Positions 8,679 to 16,883 of a stretch of 30,476 bases of DNA are shown piece after piece. The notes under the pieces are model-generated. The model was given only the letters and a program-made list of their open reading frames with translations. It was not told the origin of the DNA and did not search any database. Position 1 is the first letter of the stretch, and every line of letters starts with the position of its first letter. Origin of the DNA: an uncultured Pseudogracilibacillus sp. Its GTDB lineage: Bacteria > Bacillota > Bacilli > Bacillales > Amphibacillaceae. The stretch spans positions 1 through 30,476 of the forward strand of contig CALGOZ010000104.1 of the NCBI GenBank assembly GCA_937960785.1, in the 5' to 3' direction. The position numbers and the translations under genes were made by a program.

Positions 8679-9278
8679 CTATTCTTTTGAGTCGCCTTGT
8701 TTACGTAAACCGTTAACAAGTAACTCATGGACACCGTCGATTTGGTCGACCAACTCATACCGTTCTGATTTCATTACCCAAGTTGTAACGGTTTCATCAA
8801 TCGTTCCAAAAATCATTTGTCGAATTAAACGTGGATGGATGTCGTCGCGAATTTCCTTTTCTTCGATGCCCTGTTTAATAATCGAGTCAATGACATCTAA
8901 ATAAGTTTTTAACACTTTATTTATTTCACGTCTTAATTCGAGCTTTGACTGCCTTAATTCTAGTTGTGTCACTCTAGCTAAAAAAGGCGCTTCAGCTAAC
9001 TGCGTGTAATGCATTGTAATTAAAGTCCTTAATTTCTCTATCGATGTTTCTTTATCTCTAATAGATTCTTCAATTTGATTAATAAATTCGCCCATTCGTT
9101 CGCGAAAGACGGAAATTAATATATCTTCTTTATTTTTAAAATATAAATAAATTGTTCCGTCAGCTACATTCGCACGTTTTGCAATTTTCGAAACTTGAGA
9201 AGCGTGATAGCCATTTTCGGCGATTACTTCTAAAGCTGCTTGTATTATTTGTTGGTATTTTGGTCGATCTCTGTTCAA
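8679..9278 (-). CDS. fadR: FadR, TetR-family repressor of fatty-acid degradation
   Basis: Bacillus FadR (YsiA) represses beta-oxidation genes and is released by long-chain acyl-CoA. The N-terminal TetR helix-turn-helix is clear: IIQAALEVIAENGYHASQ, then VSKIAKRANVADGTIYLYFKNKEDIL at about residues 24-49. The C-terminal ligand domain includes the conserved RQMIFGTIDETVTTWVM. The length is 199 residues. The start is TTG at 9276-9278, 7 bases after GAGGGG; an overlapping ATG just upstream is out of frame. Its own promoter carries a near-perfect FadR box, so it is almost certainly autoregulated together with fadB-etfB-etfA. Confidence 0.95.
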   Translation of the reverse strand: MNRDRPKYQQIIQAALEVIAENGYHASQVSKIAKRANVADGTIYLYFKNKEDILISVFRERMGEFINQIEESIRDKETSIEKLRTLITMHYTQLAEAPFLARVTQLELRQSKLELRREINKVLKTYLDVIDSIIKQGIEEKEIRDDIHPRLIRQMIFGTIDETVTTWVMKSERYELVDQIDGVHELLVNGLRKQGDSKE

Positions 9279-9343
9279 TCATAATCCCCTCACTCAAGTA
9301 AACTAACTAATCGCGACATTACACGCTATAAAATGACATACGA

Positions 9344-9363
9344 ATGAATGATTGGTCATTCAT
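9344..9363. promoter_or_regulatory. FadR operator
   Basis: The site is ATGAATGA, four bases, then TCATTCAT: perfect 8-base arms. It fits the known B. subtilis FadR box (TGAATGA-4-TCATTCA). It is nested inside a second inverted repeat, AAAATGACAT (9330-9339) and ATGTCATTTT (9364-9373). It covers the predicted start of the fadR operon. Confidence 0.88.
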
Positions 9364-9368
9364 ATGTC

Positions 9369-9398
9369 ATTTTATTATACATTTGGTTTGAATGTCAA
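9369..9398 (-). promoter_or_regulatory. Sigma-A promoter of fadR-fadB-etfB-etfA
   Basis: On the minus strand the -35 TTGACA (9393-9398) is perfect. It is followed after 18 bases by TAAAAT (9369-9374). A consensus TATAAT overlaps at 9374-9379 but is only 13 bases from the -35. The FadR operator lies immediately downstream, across the likely start point. Confidence 0.65.
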
Positions 9399-9549
9399 TG
9401 ATTACATTCGATTTGATTTTTGAAAAAAATACGGATTTAGAATGAACCCTCCGGCTTAAAAGCTATATAATTCACTCGTTTGACGTGTACGATTAGTTGT
9501 CACTTATTATTGAAAATGTGTTCATTGAAAGCGCCTCGATTTATTCTAA

Positions 9550-11238
9550 CTAATTAGCTTCCTCTAATTCTTCGACTGATTCCTCAATCAATTGACGTTT
9601 TAATACTTTTCCAATAACAGTCTTCGGAAGTTCATCGCGGAATTCGTAGATTCTCGGTACTTTATAAGCTGCTAAATTTTCACGACAATATTTATCTAGT
9701 TCTTCTTCTGTAACCGTTGAACCTTCGCGTTTAACGATTACTGCTTTTACTGTTTCGCCTCGATAGTCGTGTGGTACTCCGATAACTGCTGCTTCTACAA
9801 TATCTGGATGTTCGAAGAGTACTTCTTCTATTTCACGCGGATAAATATTAAATCCTCCGGCGATAATCATATCATTTTTACGGTCGACGACATAGAAATA
9901 TCCTTCTTCATCCATTCGCCCCATATCACCAGTTAATAACCAACCATCTCTTAATACTTCGGCTGTTTCTTCCTCGTTATTCCAGTAACCTTTCATTACT
10001 TGAGGTCCTTTTACAGCGATTTCTCCTACTTCTCCAACCGGTAATTCTTCTAATGTGCCTTCTTTTACAATTTTTGCATCCGTATCTGGCCATGGTAATC
10101 CAATACTTCCATTAACTCTTTTACCCCAAATTGGATTTGCATGAGTTACTGGTGAAGTTTCCGTCAATCCGTAACCTTCTACTAGCTTTCCTTGAGTGAT
10201 TTCCTCAAACTTTTCCTGAACATCTAAAGGTAACGAAGCTGATCCACTAATACATGCTTTAACCGAAGATAAATCGTATTGGTCGATTTTTGGATGATTA
10301 ATCAAGCCAATATAAATTGTCGGTGCTCCTGGGAAAAGTGTAGTCTTATGTTTTTCAATTGTTTTTAGTACTTCTTCCGGATCGAACTTCGGTAATAAAA
10401 TCATCTTCGCACCGTACATAATTGACAAGTTCATAACCGTTGTCATTCCATATACGTGGAAAAATGGTAACACACCTAATACGATCTCTTTATCTTGCTC
10501 CGCTTTTGAAATCCATTGACGGGCCATTTGAGTGTTTGACACTAGGTTTAAATGAGTTAGCATAACTCCCTTTGGCTTACCAGTTGTGCCACCCGTATAC
10601 TGTAATAAAGCTAAATCGTTTTCTGTATCGATCTCGATTTCTTTATAATCTTCTGTAGTATGCTTTATAATGTTTCTCCATACGTGGGTATCAGCTGATT
10701 CTTCTACCTTTACAACTAAGTTATACTCACGCTTTTGAATAAACGGATAAATTAAGTTCTTCGGGAATGGTAAATAGTCAGCAATTCGTGTCACGATTAC
10801 ATGTTCTAAATCGGTCTTTTCTTTTACAGCCGTTACCCGAGGAACTAATATATCGAGACAGACGATAAATTTAGCTCCTGAATCTTTCATTAAGTACTCC
10901 AATTCTCTTTCTGTAAAAAGTGGATTCACTTGAACGACAGTACCACCAGCTAGTAAAGTACCGTAATACGTAATAACCGCCTGTGGTGTGTTCGGCAACA
11001 TACTAGCGACACGGTCGCCTTTCTTAAGGCCTAAAGATTGTAGATAGTTAGCAATTTTCTTTGCTTCTGATAACAATTCCTTGAAGGACAGTTCCTTTCC
11101 CTGGAAATGAACCGCTTTCAAATCAGGTGCTCGGTTAGCGCTTTCAATCAGAAAATGATGAAGTGGTTCTTTTGAATATTCCATTGTTTTTGGAATTTCT
11201 TCAGGATAATTTTTTAACCAAGGCTTTGTGTTCGTCAT
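9550..11238 (-). CDS. lcfA: Long-chain-fatty-acid-CoA ligase
   Basis: This acyl-CoA synthetase activates free fatty acids with ATP and CoA as the first step of degradation. The AMP-binding P-loop YTGGTTGKPKG (residues 214-224) is intact. It is followed by the substrate-binding region SGSASLPLDVQ, GYGLTETSP, the hinge DRKNDMIIAGGFNIYP and the C-terminal catalytic lysine segment PKTVIGKVLKR. The 562 residues match Bacillus LcfA (560). It lies directly upstream of the fadR operon on the same strand but with its own leader and a possible weaker FadR box about 300 bases upstream. ATG follows GGGGG. Confidence 0.96.
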   Translation of the reverse strand: MTNTKPWLKNYPEEIPKTMEYSKEPLHHFLIESANRAPDLKAVHFQGKELSFKELLSEAKKIANYLQSLGLKKGDRVASMLPNTPQAVITYYGTLLAGGTVVQVNPLFTERELEYLMKDSGAKFIVCLDILVPRVTAVKEKTDLEHVIVTRIADYLPFPKNLIYPFIQKREYNLVVKVEESADTHVWRNIIKHTTEDYKEIEIDTENDLALLQYTGGTTGKPKGVMLTHLNLVSNTQMARQWISKAEQDKEIVLGVLPFFHVYGMTTVMNLSIMYGAKMILLPKFDPEEVLKTIEKHKTTLFPGAPTIYIGLINHPKIDQYDLSSVKACISGSASLPLDVQEKFEEITQGKLVEGYGLTETSPVTHANPIWGKRVNGSIGLPWPDTDAKIVKEGTLEELPVGEVGEIAVKGPQVMKGYWNNEEETAEVLRDGWLLTGDMGRMDEEGYFYVVDRKNDMIIAGGFNIYPREIEEVLFEHPDIVEAAVIGVPHDYRGETVKAVIVKREGSTVTEEELDKYCRENLAAYKVPRIYEFRDELPKTVIGKVLKRQLIEESVEELEEAN

Positions 11239-11365
11239 GTTTGTTCCCCCTTATTTTGTTAATATGGTAATCTTTTAATTTAAAGCACGATGACGCTTAC
11301 ATTTTGCATCATTGTTTAAAAATTAGTAGATTAGTGAAAGTTTTTAAGTCTTCTAAATTATCATT

Positions 11366-11452
11366 TTACATAAATAACCAATATACAACACCAAATAATA
11401 AAAACACAATTGCTACGGCGGTAAAAATTTTCGCTAGCCGGTCGTATACCAT
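11366..11452 (-). CDS. Small hydrophobic membrane peptide, 28 residues, unknown function
   Basis: A short reading frame runs from the ATG at 11450-11452 to TAA at 11366-11368. AGGAGG sits at ideal distance upstream, which is the main support. The peptide has a short charged N-terminus (MVYDRLAKIF) and then one hydrophobic segment ending VVYWLFM, so it is likely a single-pass membrane peptide. It lies between lcfA and mutS2 on their strand, 127 bases before lcfA, and directly after a long inverted repeat. In B. subtilis a membrane protein gene (yshE) occupies this place, but it is much longer and I see no relation. I do not know a function. Confidence 0.55.
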   Translation of the reverse strand: MVYDRLAKIFTAVAIVFLLFGVVYWLFM

Positions 11453-11469
11453 TCAAAGTCCTCCTAGTA

Positions 11470-11568
11470 TGAAGAAAACGGAAAGTACGCTTCATTCTTT
11501 AAAAGCGTATCATAAAACGAATGACAATTCAACAATAAAATGAACCTTCATTCATTCCGTTTTCTTCA
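11470..11568. repeat. 99-base structured leader with 14-base inverted repeat
   Basis: TGAAGAAAACGGAA (11470-11483) and its exact complement TTCCGTTTTCTTCA (11555-11568) are separated by 71 bases. Inside lies a second stem TACGCTT/AAGCGTA (11486-11509). On the minus strand the stem ends a few bases before the AGGAGG of the 28-residue peptide. It could be a leader RNA structure or a tiny mobile-element remnant. I see no target-site duplication. Confidence 0.5.
11537..11554. promoter_or_regulatory. Possible FadR box upstream of lcfA
   Basis: The site reads AAAATGA, ACCT, TCATTCA. It matches 12 of the 14 defined positions of TGAATGA-4-TCATTCA, with one perfect half-site. lcfA is a known FadR target in B. 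subtilis, so the placement makes sense. The site sits inside the structured leader. Confidence 0.4.
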
Positions 11569-11614
11569 CTTATTTCCTAATTTAATTATACTATTATTCA
11601 AAGGAGGAGGAAAC

Positions 11615-13957
11615 TTATATTTCTACAATCGTTACGCCTGAACCGCCTTCCCCTTCACCACCATAACGATATGATTTAACGTGGGGGGAAGTCTTAAGAT
11701 ATTGTTCTACCCCTTTTCGTAAAGCTCCTGTACCTCGTCCATGAATAATTGTAACGCGGGGATAATTTTGCATAACAGCACGATCTATATACGTTTCAAG
11801 CTCCCGCATTGCCTCTTCGTAACGCATTCCGCGTAAATCAAGTTCAGGTTTAATCGGATCTTTCGTTGTAACGACGCTTGTAAAAGTATGTTCAGGTTCT
11901 TTAGTTCGTGCTTTACCGATATACTCCAAATCTTTTTTCTTCGCTGTTACCCGCATCATACCGAGTTGGATGATGAATTCGTTATCGTTTTTCTTTTCGA
12001 TAATTTCACCAGTTTGCTGTAAAGTACGGTGCCGGATTTCATCCCCTTCGACAAAGTCATATCTTTGTTTAGTTTCTTCCTTAGATTCGTCTTTTTTCGG
12101 AACTAGTTCAGGTTGAGCTTCATCTAACAGTTTTCGGGCTTCGATCCATTCATGTTCTTTCCACATTGCCTTATCTTTCATTTGTCGTACTTCATCAACG
12201 ATTATCTCGGCTTCTTCTCGGGCTTGTTGTAGTGCTTTTTCTGCCTTTTCTTCGGCTTCCTTATATAATATATCTCGTTTTGTTTCAAATTGTTTCCATT
12301 TATTTTTCAATTCACGATGTAACTTTTCACTTTCTTGTAATCGCTTGTTGGCTTCATCTAACTTTCTTTCCGCTTCTTTACGGGTATTCTCTAAAGCGGT
12401 AATCATATTTTCAACATTTTTCGAATCGACACCAAGATAGCTTTTCGCCCGTTCGATTATTTTTTCGTCGAGACCTAATCGGGAGGATATTTCAAAGGCA
12501 TTACTTCTTCCAGGAACCCCCATTAATAATCGGTACGTAGGTCGTAACGTATCGACATCAAACTCAACGGAAGCATTCATTACACCTTTTTGGTTATAGC
12601 CATATGCCTTTAATTCTGGGTAGTGTGTTGTTGCGACGATACGGGCTTTTCGTTCGATTACTTCATCGAGAAGGGCCATTGCAAGGGCTGCCCCTTCTTG
12701 GGGGTCTGTACCAGCACCGATTTCATCAAAGAGAACGAGCGTGTTTTCATCAACTTCCTTCATCATTGCAACAATATTAGTCATATGGGAAGAAAATGTA
12801 CTTAAATTTTGCTCGATAGATTGCTCATCACCAATATCAGCGAAAACTTTGTTAAAAATTGCAAGGCGACATCCATCAACTGCTGGTATGTGAAGTCCCG
12901 ATTGTGCCATTAATGTTAGCAGACCTATCGTCTTTAATGTAACGGTTTTACCTCCTGTGTTTGGACCCGTAATTACGATTGCTGTAAAATCCTCTCCAAG
13001 CGTAATATCATTAGCAACGACTTCTTCAGCCGGAATAAGTGGATGTCGTGCTTGTTTCATATCGATTATGCCTTGTTCATTTAATTCTGGTTTTGTTGCA
13101 TCCATTTCCTCGGCTAATTTCGCCCGCGCCCGAATTAAATCGATCTTGGCGATAATCTCCATATTATGAAGAATCTCTCCTGCATGGGTCGCAATCTTTG
13201 CTGATAAGTCACGTAAAATTCGTTCTATTTCTTGTTCTTCTTTTACAAATTGTTGTTGTAAATTGTTGTTTAATTGAACAACAGCTCGCGGTTCCATAAA
13301 TAGCGTTTGACCAGAGGAAGATTGGTCGTGAACAATTCCGCCAATCGCAGTTCGATATTCGTGTTTTACTGGCAAAACGTAACGGTTATTTCTAATCGTC
13401 ACAATTCGATCAGAAAGCATATTACTTCGTTTGCGAATAATTTCTTGGAGTCGTTCACGAACGCTCGATTCATAGGAACGAATTGCAGATCGAATCGAGC
13501 GCAAGGTTGAAGTAGCATCGTCGTAGAAATCACCATTTTCATCGATCTTTCCCTTAATTTCCTTTTCTAAATGGCGTAAGGAAAATAAGGTATCAACAAG
13601 TATCCGTAAATTAGGTATACTTACTTCTTCTTGATTTTCGATGAATCTTTTTACATTTCTTGCGACATATAGCAATTGGGCGATTTGTAAACAAGCTTCT
13701 ACTGTTACAATTCCGCCACGTTTACTTCGTTCGATTGCTTCTGTTACATCATTAACAAAAGCTAATGGTAAATCTTTATTCAAGCGGAAGATCGCAACGA
13801 CTTCATCGGTTTCATCTTGTAATCGTTGGACAAGCGAAAGGTCTGTTTCTGGCTTCACCTGTTCGACTAACGATTGACCCACTGCAGTCGTTGCATAACT
13901 ACGTAATTTGAGTTTTATTTTATCGAATTCTAATACTTGTAACGTACGTTCGTTCAT
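11615..13957 (-). CDS. mutS2: MutS2 ATPase/endonuclease
   Basis: The MutS2 family differs from mismatch-repair MutS. It has been linked to limiting recombination and, in B. subtilis, to rescue of collided ribosomes. No N-terminal mismatch-recognition domain is present. The core and clamp helices come first, then the ABC-type ATPase with Walker A GPNTGGKT (residues 331-338) and Walker B VLFDEIGAGTDP. A long charged coiled coil (about 515-620) follows. The C-terminal Smr nuclease domain has LDLRG (706-710) and HGRGTGALRKG (739-749). The length is 780 residues, as expected. ATG follows AGGAGT. It lies 76 bases downstream of polX. Confidence 0.96.
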   Translation of the reverse strand: MNERTLQVLEFDKIKLKLRSYATTAVGQSLVEQVKPETDLSLVQRLQDETDEVVAIFRLNKDLPLAFVNDVTEAIERSKRGGIVTVEACLQIAQLLYVARNVKRFIENQEEVSIPNLRILVDTLFSLRHLEKEIKGKIDENGDFYDDATSTLRSIRSAIRSYESSVRERLQEIIRKRSNMLSDRIVTIRNNRYVLPVKHEYRTAIGGIVHDQSSSGQTLFMEPRAVVQLNNNLQQQFVKEEQEIERILRDLSAKIATHAGEILHNMEIIAKIDLIRARAKLAEEMDATKPELNEQGIIDMKQARHPLIPAEEVVANDITLGEDFTAIVITGPNTGGKTVTLKTIGLLTLMAQSGLHIPAVDGCRLAIFNKVFADIGDEQSIEQNLSTFSSHMTNIVAMMKEVDENTLVLFDEIGAGTDPQEGAALAMALLDEVIERKARIVATTHYPELKAYGYNQKGVMNASVEFDVDTLRPTYRLLMGVPGRSNAFEISSRLGLDEKIIERAKSYLGVDSKNVENMITALENTRKEAERKLDEANKRLQESEKLHRELKNKWKQFETKRDILYKEAEEKAEKALQQAREEAEIIVDEVRQMKDKAMWKEHEWIEARKLLDEAQPELVPKKDESKEETKQRYDFVEGDEIRHRTLQQTGEIIEKKNDNEFIIQLGMMRVTAKKKDLEYIGKARTKEPEHTFTSVVTTKDPIKPELDLRGMRYEEAMRELETYIDRAVMQNYPRVTIIHGRGTGALRKGVEQYLKTSPHVKSYRYGGEGEGGSGVTIVEI

Positions 13958-14033
13958 ATATGATACTCCTTGTAGTCAGGCTTTTTATATTTGGAATTTA
14001 TATTAAAAAACTATAAATCATAACCCGATTACG

Positions 14034-15761
14034 TTAGGGACGCTTTTGGGATAGAAAGCTCTGAACATCTTTTATATTCCAACTATTCAACACAGACGAC
14101 GGTTTTAACCAAGCCTTCCGTGCAACTTTTACCCCGTATTCGATATGTTGTAACGTTTTTGTTTGGTGAGCATCGGTATTAATAACGATAGGTACCCTTG
14201 CTTCTTTTGCCTTTTCTAAATAAGTTGGCTTTAAATCGAAGCGCATCGGATTTGCATTAAGTTCAAGGGCTGTGCCAGTTTCTTTTGCTATATTTATTAA
14301 ACTATCGACATCGATGGCATACGGTTCACGACGACCGATTAATCGACCGGTTGGATGGGCGATTATTTGGACGTACGGATTCTCACAGGCTACTTGTAAT
14401 CGATGCATAATTTCTTCTTCTGTTTGATTAAAGCCGGAATGAATCGCTGCAATTACGATATCCATTTCTTTTAAAAATTCGTCGGTAAAGTCGAGCTCGC
14501 CTGTCGGTAATATATCCATTTCAACTCCGGCGAAAATATGAATATCGTCGTACTTTTCATTTAATCGAGCGATTTCCTCCCGTTGCTTTCTTAAACGGTC
14601 TTCGTTAAGGCCATTAGCTACACGTAAAAATTTTGAATGATCGGTAATCGCAATATAACGGTAATTACGGGATCTTGCTGCTTCAACCATTTCTTTTATC
14701 GAATGGGCACCATCGCTCCAAGTCGTATGCATATGCAGATCACCTTGGATATCGGACAGTTGTAATAATGTGTTTTTATCTCTTTTCGAAAAATATTCAA
14801 GCTCCTTACCTCCGCTTCGTAGCTCTGGTGGTACATAATGGAGGCCGAAGTGATTGAAAAACTTCGCTTCAGAGGTAAACTGAATCACTGAATCCGTCTT
14901 TTCCTTGGTGACTCCATATTCGTTAATTTTTTCTTCACGCTTTTTAGCTAATTGACGCATTAGGACGTTATGCTCTTTTGAACCAGTGAAGTGGTGTAGA
15001 GTTGTCGCATAGGCTTCCGGAGTGACTAAACGGAAGTCTACGTTTACATTATACTCATCCTCAATCGTAACAGACACTTTTGTCGGTCCACTAGCGATTA
15101 TATCCTTGATTGAATCGAATCGTAATAAGGCTTCAGTTACAGCCCCAGGCTTATTCGTTGCAATAATAAAATCGATATCCCTTGCCGTCTCCTCAAGACG
15201 ACGCAAGCTTCCGGCTAGCTCATATTGTTCAATATCTTCGATTGTTTGGAGATAGGTTTCGATTTGTTTGGCTAGCTGAAGCATATATGAGATTGGTAAT
15301 CTTTCGGGGCGAGATCCTTCTTCCTCAAGTGCCTGTAAAATATTCTCAACGGTTTTTTGACCGAAGCCTCGAAGAGATAATATTGACCCATCAAGACAGG
15401 CTTCTTTTAAAGATGATAAATCTGTAATATTTAGTTCTTTATATAACGTACTTACCCGCTTCCCTCCCAAGCCGGGTAGCTTTAAAAGTGGGAGTAACGT
15501 TTCGGGAATCTCTTTTTGTAATTGCTCTAGCAACGTCGAAGTACCAGTTTTGAGATATTCCTCGATAATTTCTTTCGTTCCTTTTCCGATTCCGTCGATT
15601 GTTAAAAAGTCATCAATCTCATCTAAAGAACGTACATCACGTTCTAGACCTTGTGCGGCTTTTCGATAGGCAGCAATGCGAAAGTGGTTTTCACCTTTAA
15701 TTTCTAGATATAAGGCTATTTCTTCTAATAAACGAACAATATCTTTTTTATTTATCAACAA
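14034..15761 (-). CDS. polX: PolX family DNA polymerase with PHP domain
   Basis: This bacterial/archaeal X-family polymerase is suited to gap filling in base-excision repair. Helix-hairpin-helix elements occur near residues 53-65 and 93-105 (LPGLGGKR). The nucleotidyltransferase motif GSLRRLEETARDIDF has Asp195 and Asp197, with the third carboxylate probably Asp242 (NVDFRLV). The C-terminal PHP domain has DLHMHTTWSDG (341-351), GVEMDIL, the AHP of IIAHPTG, and NTDAHQ, typical metal-binding motifs that give a 3'-exonuclease in this family. The 575 residues are close to B. subtilis YshC. The start is TTG at 15759-15761, 8 bases after AGGAGG; the second codon is also TTG, so the exact start could shift by one codon. 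Confidence 0.95.
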   Translation of the reverse strand: MLINKKDIVRLLEEIALYLEIKGENHFRIAAYRKAAQGLERDVRSLDEIDDFLTIDGIGKGTKEIIEEYLKTGTSTLLEQLQKEIPETLLPLLKLPGLGGKRVSTLYKELNITDLSSLKEACLDGSILSLRGFGQKTVENILQALEEEGSRPERLPISYMLQLAKQIETYLQTIEDIEQYELAGSLRRLEETARDIDFIIATNKPGAVTEALLRFDSIKDIIASGPTKVSVTIEDEYNVNVDFRLVTPEAYATTLHHFTGSKEHNVLMRQLAKKREEKINEYGVTKEKTDSVIQFTSEAKFFNHFGLHYVPPELRSGGKELEYFSKRDKNTLLQLSDIQGDLHMHTTWSDGAHSIKEMVEAARSRNYRYIAITDHSKFLRVANGLNEDRLRKQREEIARLNEKYDDIHIFAGVEMDILPTGELDFTDEFLKEMDIVIAAIHSGFNQTEEEIMHRLQVACENPYVQIIAHPTGRLIGRREPYAIDVDSLINIAKETGTALELNANPMRFDLKPTYLEKAKEARVPIVINTDAHQTKTLQHIEYGVKVARKAWLKPSSVLNSWNIKDVQSFLSQKRP

Positions 15762-15824
15762 CGAAGGGACCTCCTGTTTTTTCCCATATTACATTTTATT
15801 CATTGCTACTAGGTTGAAATAATA

Positions 15825-15849
15825 AAGACTGATCCAATTGATCAGCCTT
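15825..15849 (-). terminator. Terminator between cvpA and polX
   Basis: A 10-base stem (one G-U pair) has the loop AATTG. On the minus strand it is followed by TATTATTT, a weak U-rich tail. It lies 11 bases after the cvpA stop codon and may only partly separate zapA-cvpA from polX-mutS2. Confidence 0.55.
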
Positions 15850-15860
15850 ATTCATGAGTG

Positions 15861-16412
15861 CTACATTAGTTGACTTACTTGTTCTGTAAATAATAACGAT
15901 TCGGTTAAACTGGAAAGTATCGGCGTATATTTAATCATTAGTTTAGCCAAAAATGAGTTTGCAATTCGGTCTTGAATTTGAGCGATTGGCACAAGAGCTA
16001 AAATAAATAAAATGACAAAGGTAATGACGTACATTTCAATAAAACCAAGAGCTGCGCCTAACAATTTATTGATCGAACGTAATACAGGTAAACTTGCTAA
16101 AAAATCAAGCATATAGGCGACAATTTGTAGTAAAAATTTTACCCCGAAAAATAAAATAGAAAAAGCGACTGCATTGTAAAAGGCCACTTCCAAAGGCATC
16201 GTCTGTAAAAAGACCGCCCAGGCGCTATCACTAGAAAGTTCGGGATACGGAATCCACATCGACAAATGTTGGGCAAAACGTTTATAAAAGAGTACCGCAA
16301 CGATAAAAGATACGAAAAAGCCAACTAAGTGTACAAGTTGTAACACAAATCCACGCCGTAACCCCATTAAAAATCCGAAAAATAATACGAGTAATATAAT
16401 GAATGATACCAT
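15861..16412 (-). CDS. cvpA: CvpA family membrane protein (YshB)
   Basis: This is an integral membrane protein of the colicin-V-production family. Four hydrophobic segments are visible (about residues 1-20, 25-45, 72-95, 118-145), with the family-typical GLRRGFVLQLVHLVGF at the start and LGAALGFIEMYVI in the last segment. The molecular role is not established. The ATG at 16410-16412 overlaps the end of the zapA region: only one base lies between the zapA stop and this start, so the two are translationally linked. The length of 183 residues is normal. Confidence 0.9.
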   Translation of the reverse strand: MVSFIILLVLFFGFLMGLRRGFVLQLVHLVGFFVSFIVAVLFYKRFAQHLSMWIPYPELSSDSAWAVFLQTMPLEVAFYNAVAFSILFFGVKFLLQIVAYMLDFLASLPVLRSINKLLGAALGFIEMYVITFVILFILALVPIAQIQDRIANSFLAKLMIKYTPILSSLTESLLFTEQVSQLM

Positions 16413-16413
16413 G

Positions 16414-16665
16414 TTACTTATCCTCTTCTATTAGTTTCAATAATTGATCGAATTCTTCTTTTAATTTCACATAATCGTTCATTGTATTTAAAGCGGTTAG
16501 GACCGCTAACTTTGTCGAATCTAAATGTTTGTTCGATGCATAAATTTCTTGCATTTTTTCATCGACTAATTTTGCAATTAATTCGACATGTTCTTTTGAT
16601 TCTTTTCCTACAATCGTATAGGTACGATTATTAATTGTTACCGTTACTTTGTTTCGTTCAGCCAC
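16414..16665 (-). CDS. zapA: Cell division protein ZapA
   Basis: This small FtsZ-associated protein promotes bundling of Z-ring protofilaments. The family pattern is present: VTVTINNRTYTIVGKES at the N-terminus, then a helix with HVELIAKLVDEKM and a C-terminal coiled coil rich in Leu and Glu. The length is 83 residues, close to the B. subtilis protein. The start is GTG at 16663-16665, 8 bases after GGGGGAG. An ATG just upstream is in another frame and stops after four codons. It is first in a two-gene unit with cvpA. Confidence 0.94.
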   Translation of the reverse strand: MAERNKVTVTINNRTYTIVGKESKEHVELIAKLVDEKMQEIYASNKHLDSTKLAVLTALNTMNDYVKLKEEFDQLLKLIEEDK

Positions 16666-16822
16666 CGAACATGCTCCCCCTAATCATCCAATCAATTGTA
16701 TCGGTATAACGTTTGAAATATTAAGGTTCATTTTTATATGTGCCTTTAACCTACGATTCTATTTATAAGTTTACCATGAAACGAAGGTTTTAGGAATTAC
16801 TAACCTCAATCATGAAAAAGAA

Positions 16823-16865
16823 CATAATTAGAAAGCGTGATATAGACTTGCTTGCTCTAATTATG
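16823..16865 (-). terminator. Terminator of the 511-residue pRiA4b ORF-3-like gene
   Basis: The perfect 10-base arms CATAATTAGA and TCTAATTATG extend inward as AAGC/GCTT with a two-base bulge. On the minus strand TTCTTTTT follows. It lies 18 bases after the stop codon. Confidence 0.75.
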
Positions 16866-16883
16866 CTCTAATATTTTTTCACT

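Noticed and set aside
11470..11568. Miniature inverted-repeat transposable element
   Set aside because: The 14-base arms suggest it, but there is no target-site duplication, only one copy is visible, and a leader hairpin before AGGAGG explains it as well.
11600..11614. AAAGGAGGAGG on the plus strand as a ribosome binding site
   Set aside because: No start codon follows at a useful distance, and the sequence runs straight into the end of mutS2 on the other strand.
16139..16324. Antisense or alternate-frame ORFs of 60-130 codons inside large genes
   Set aside because: They lie wholly within conserved genes (for example in cvpA, etfB, mutS2 and ysgA), lack binding sites and read as Ser/Arg-rich out-of-frame translations.
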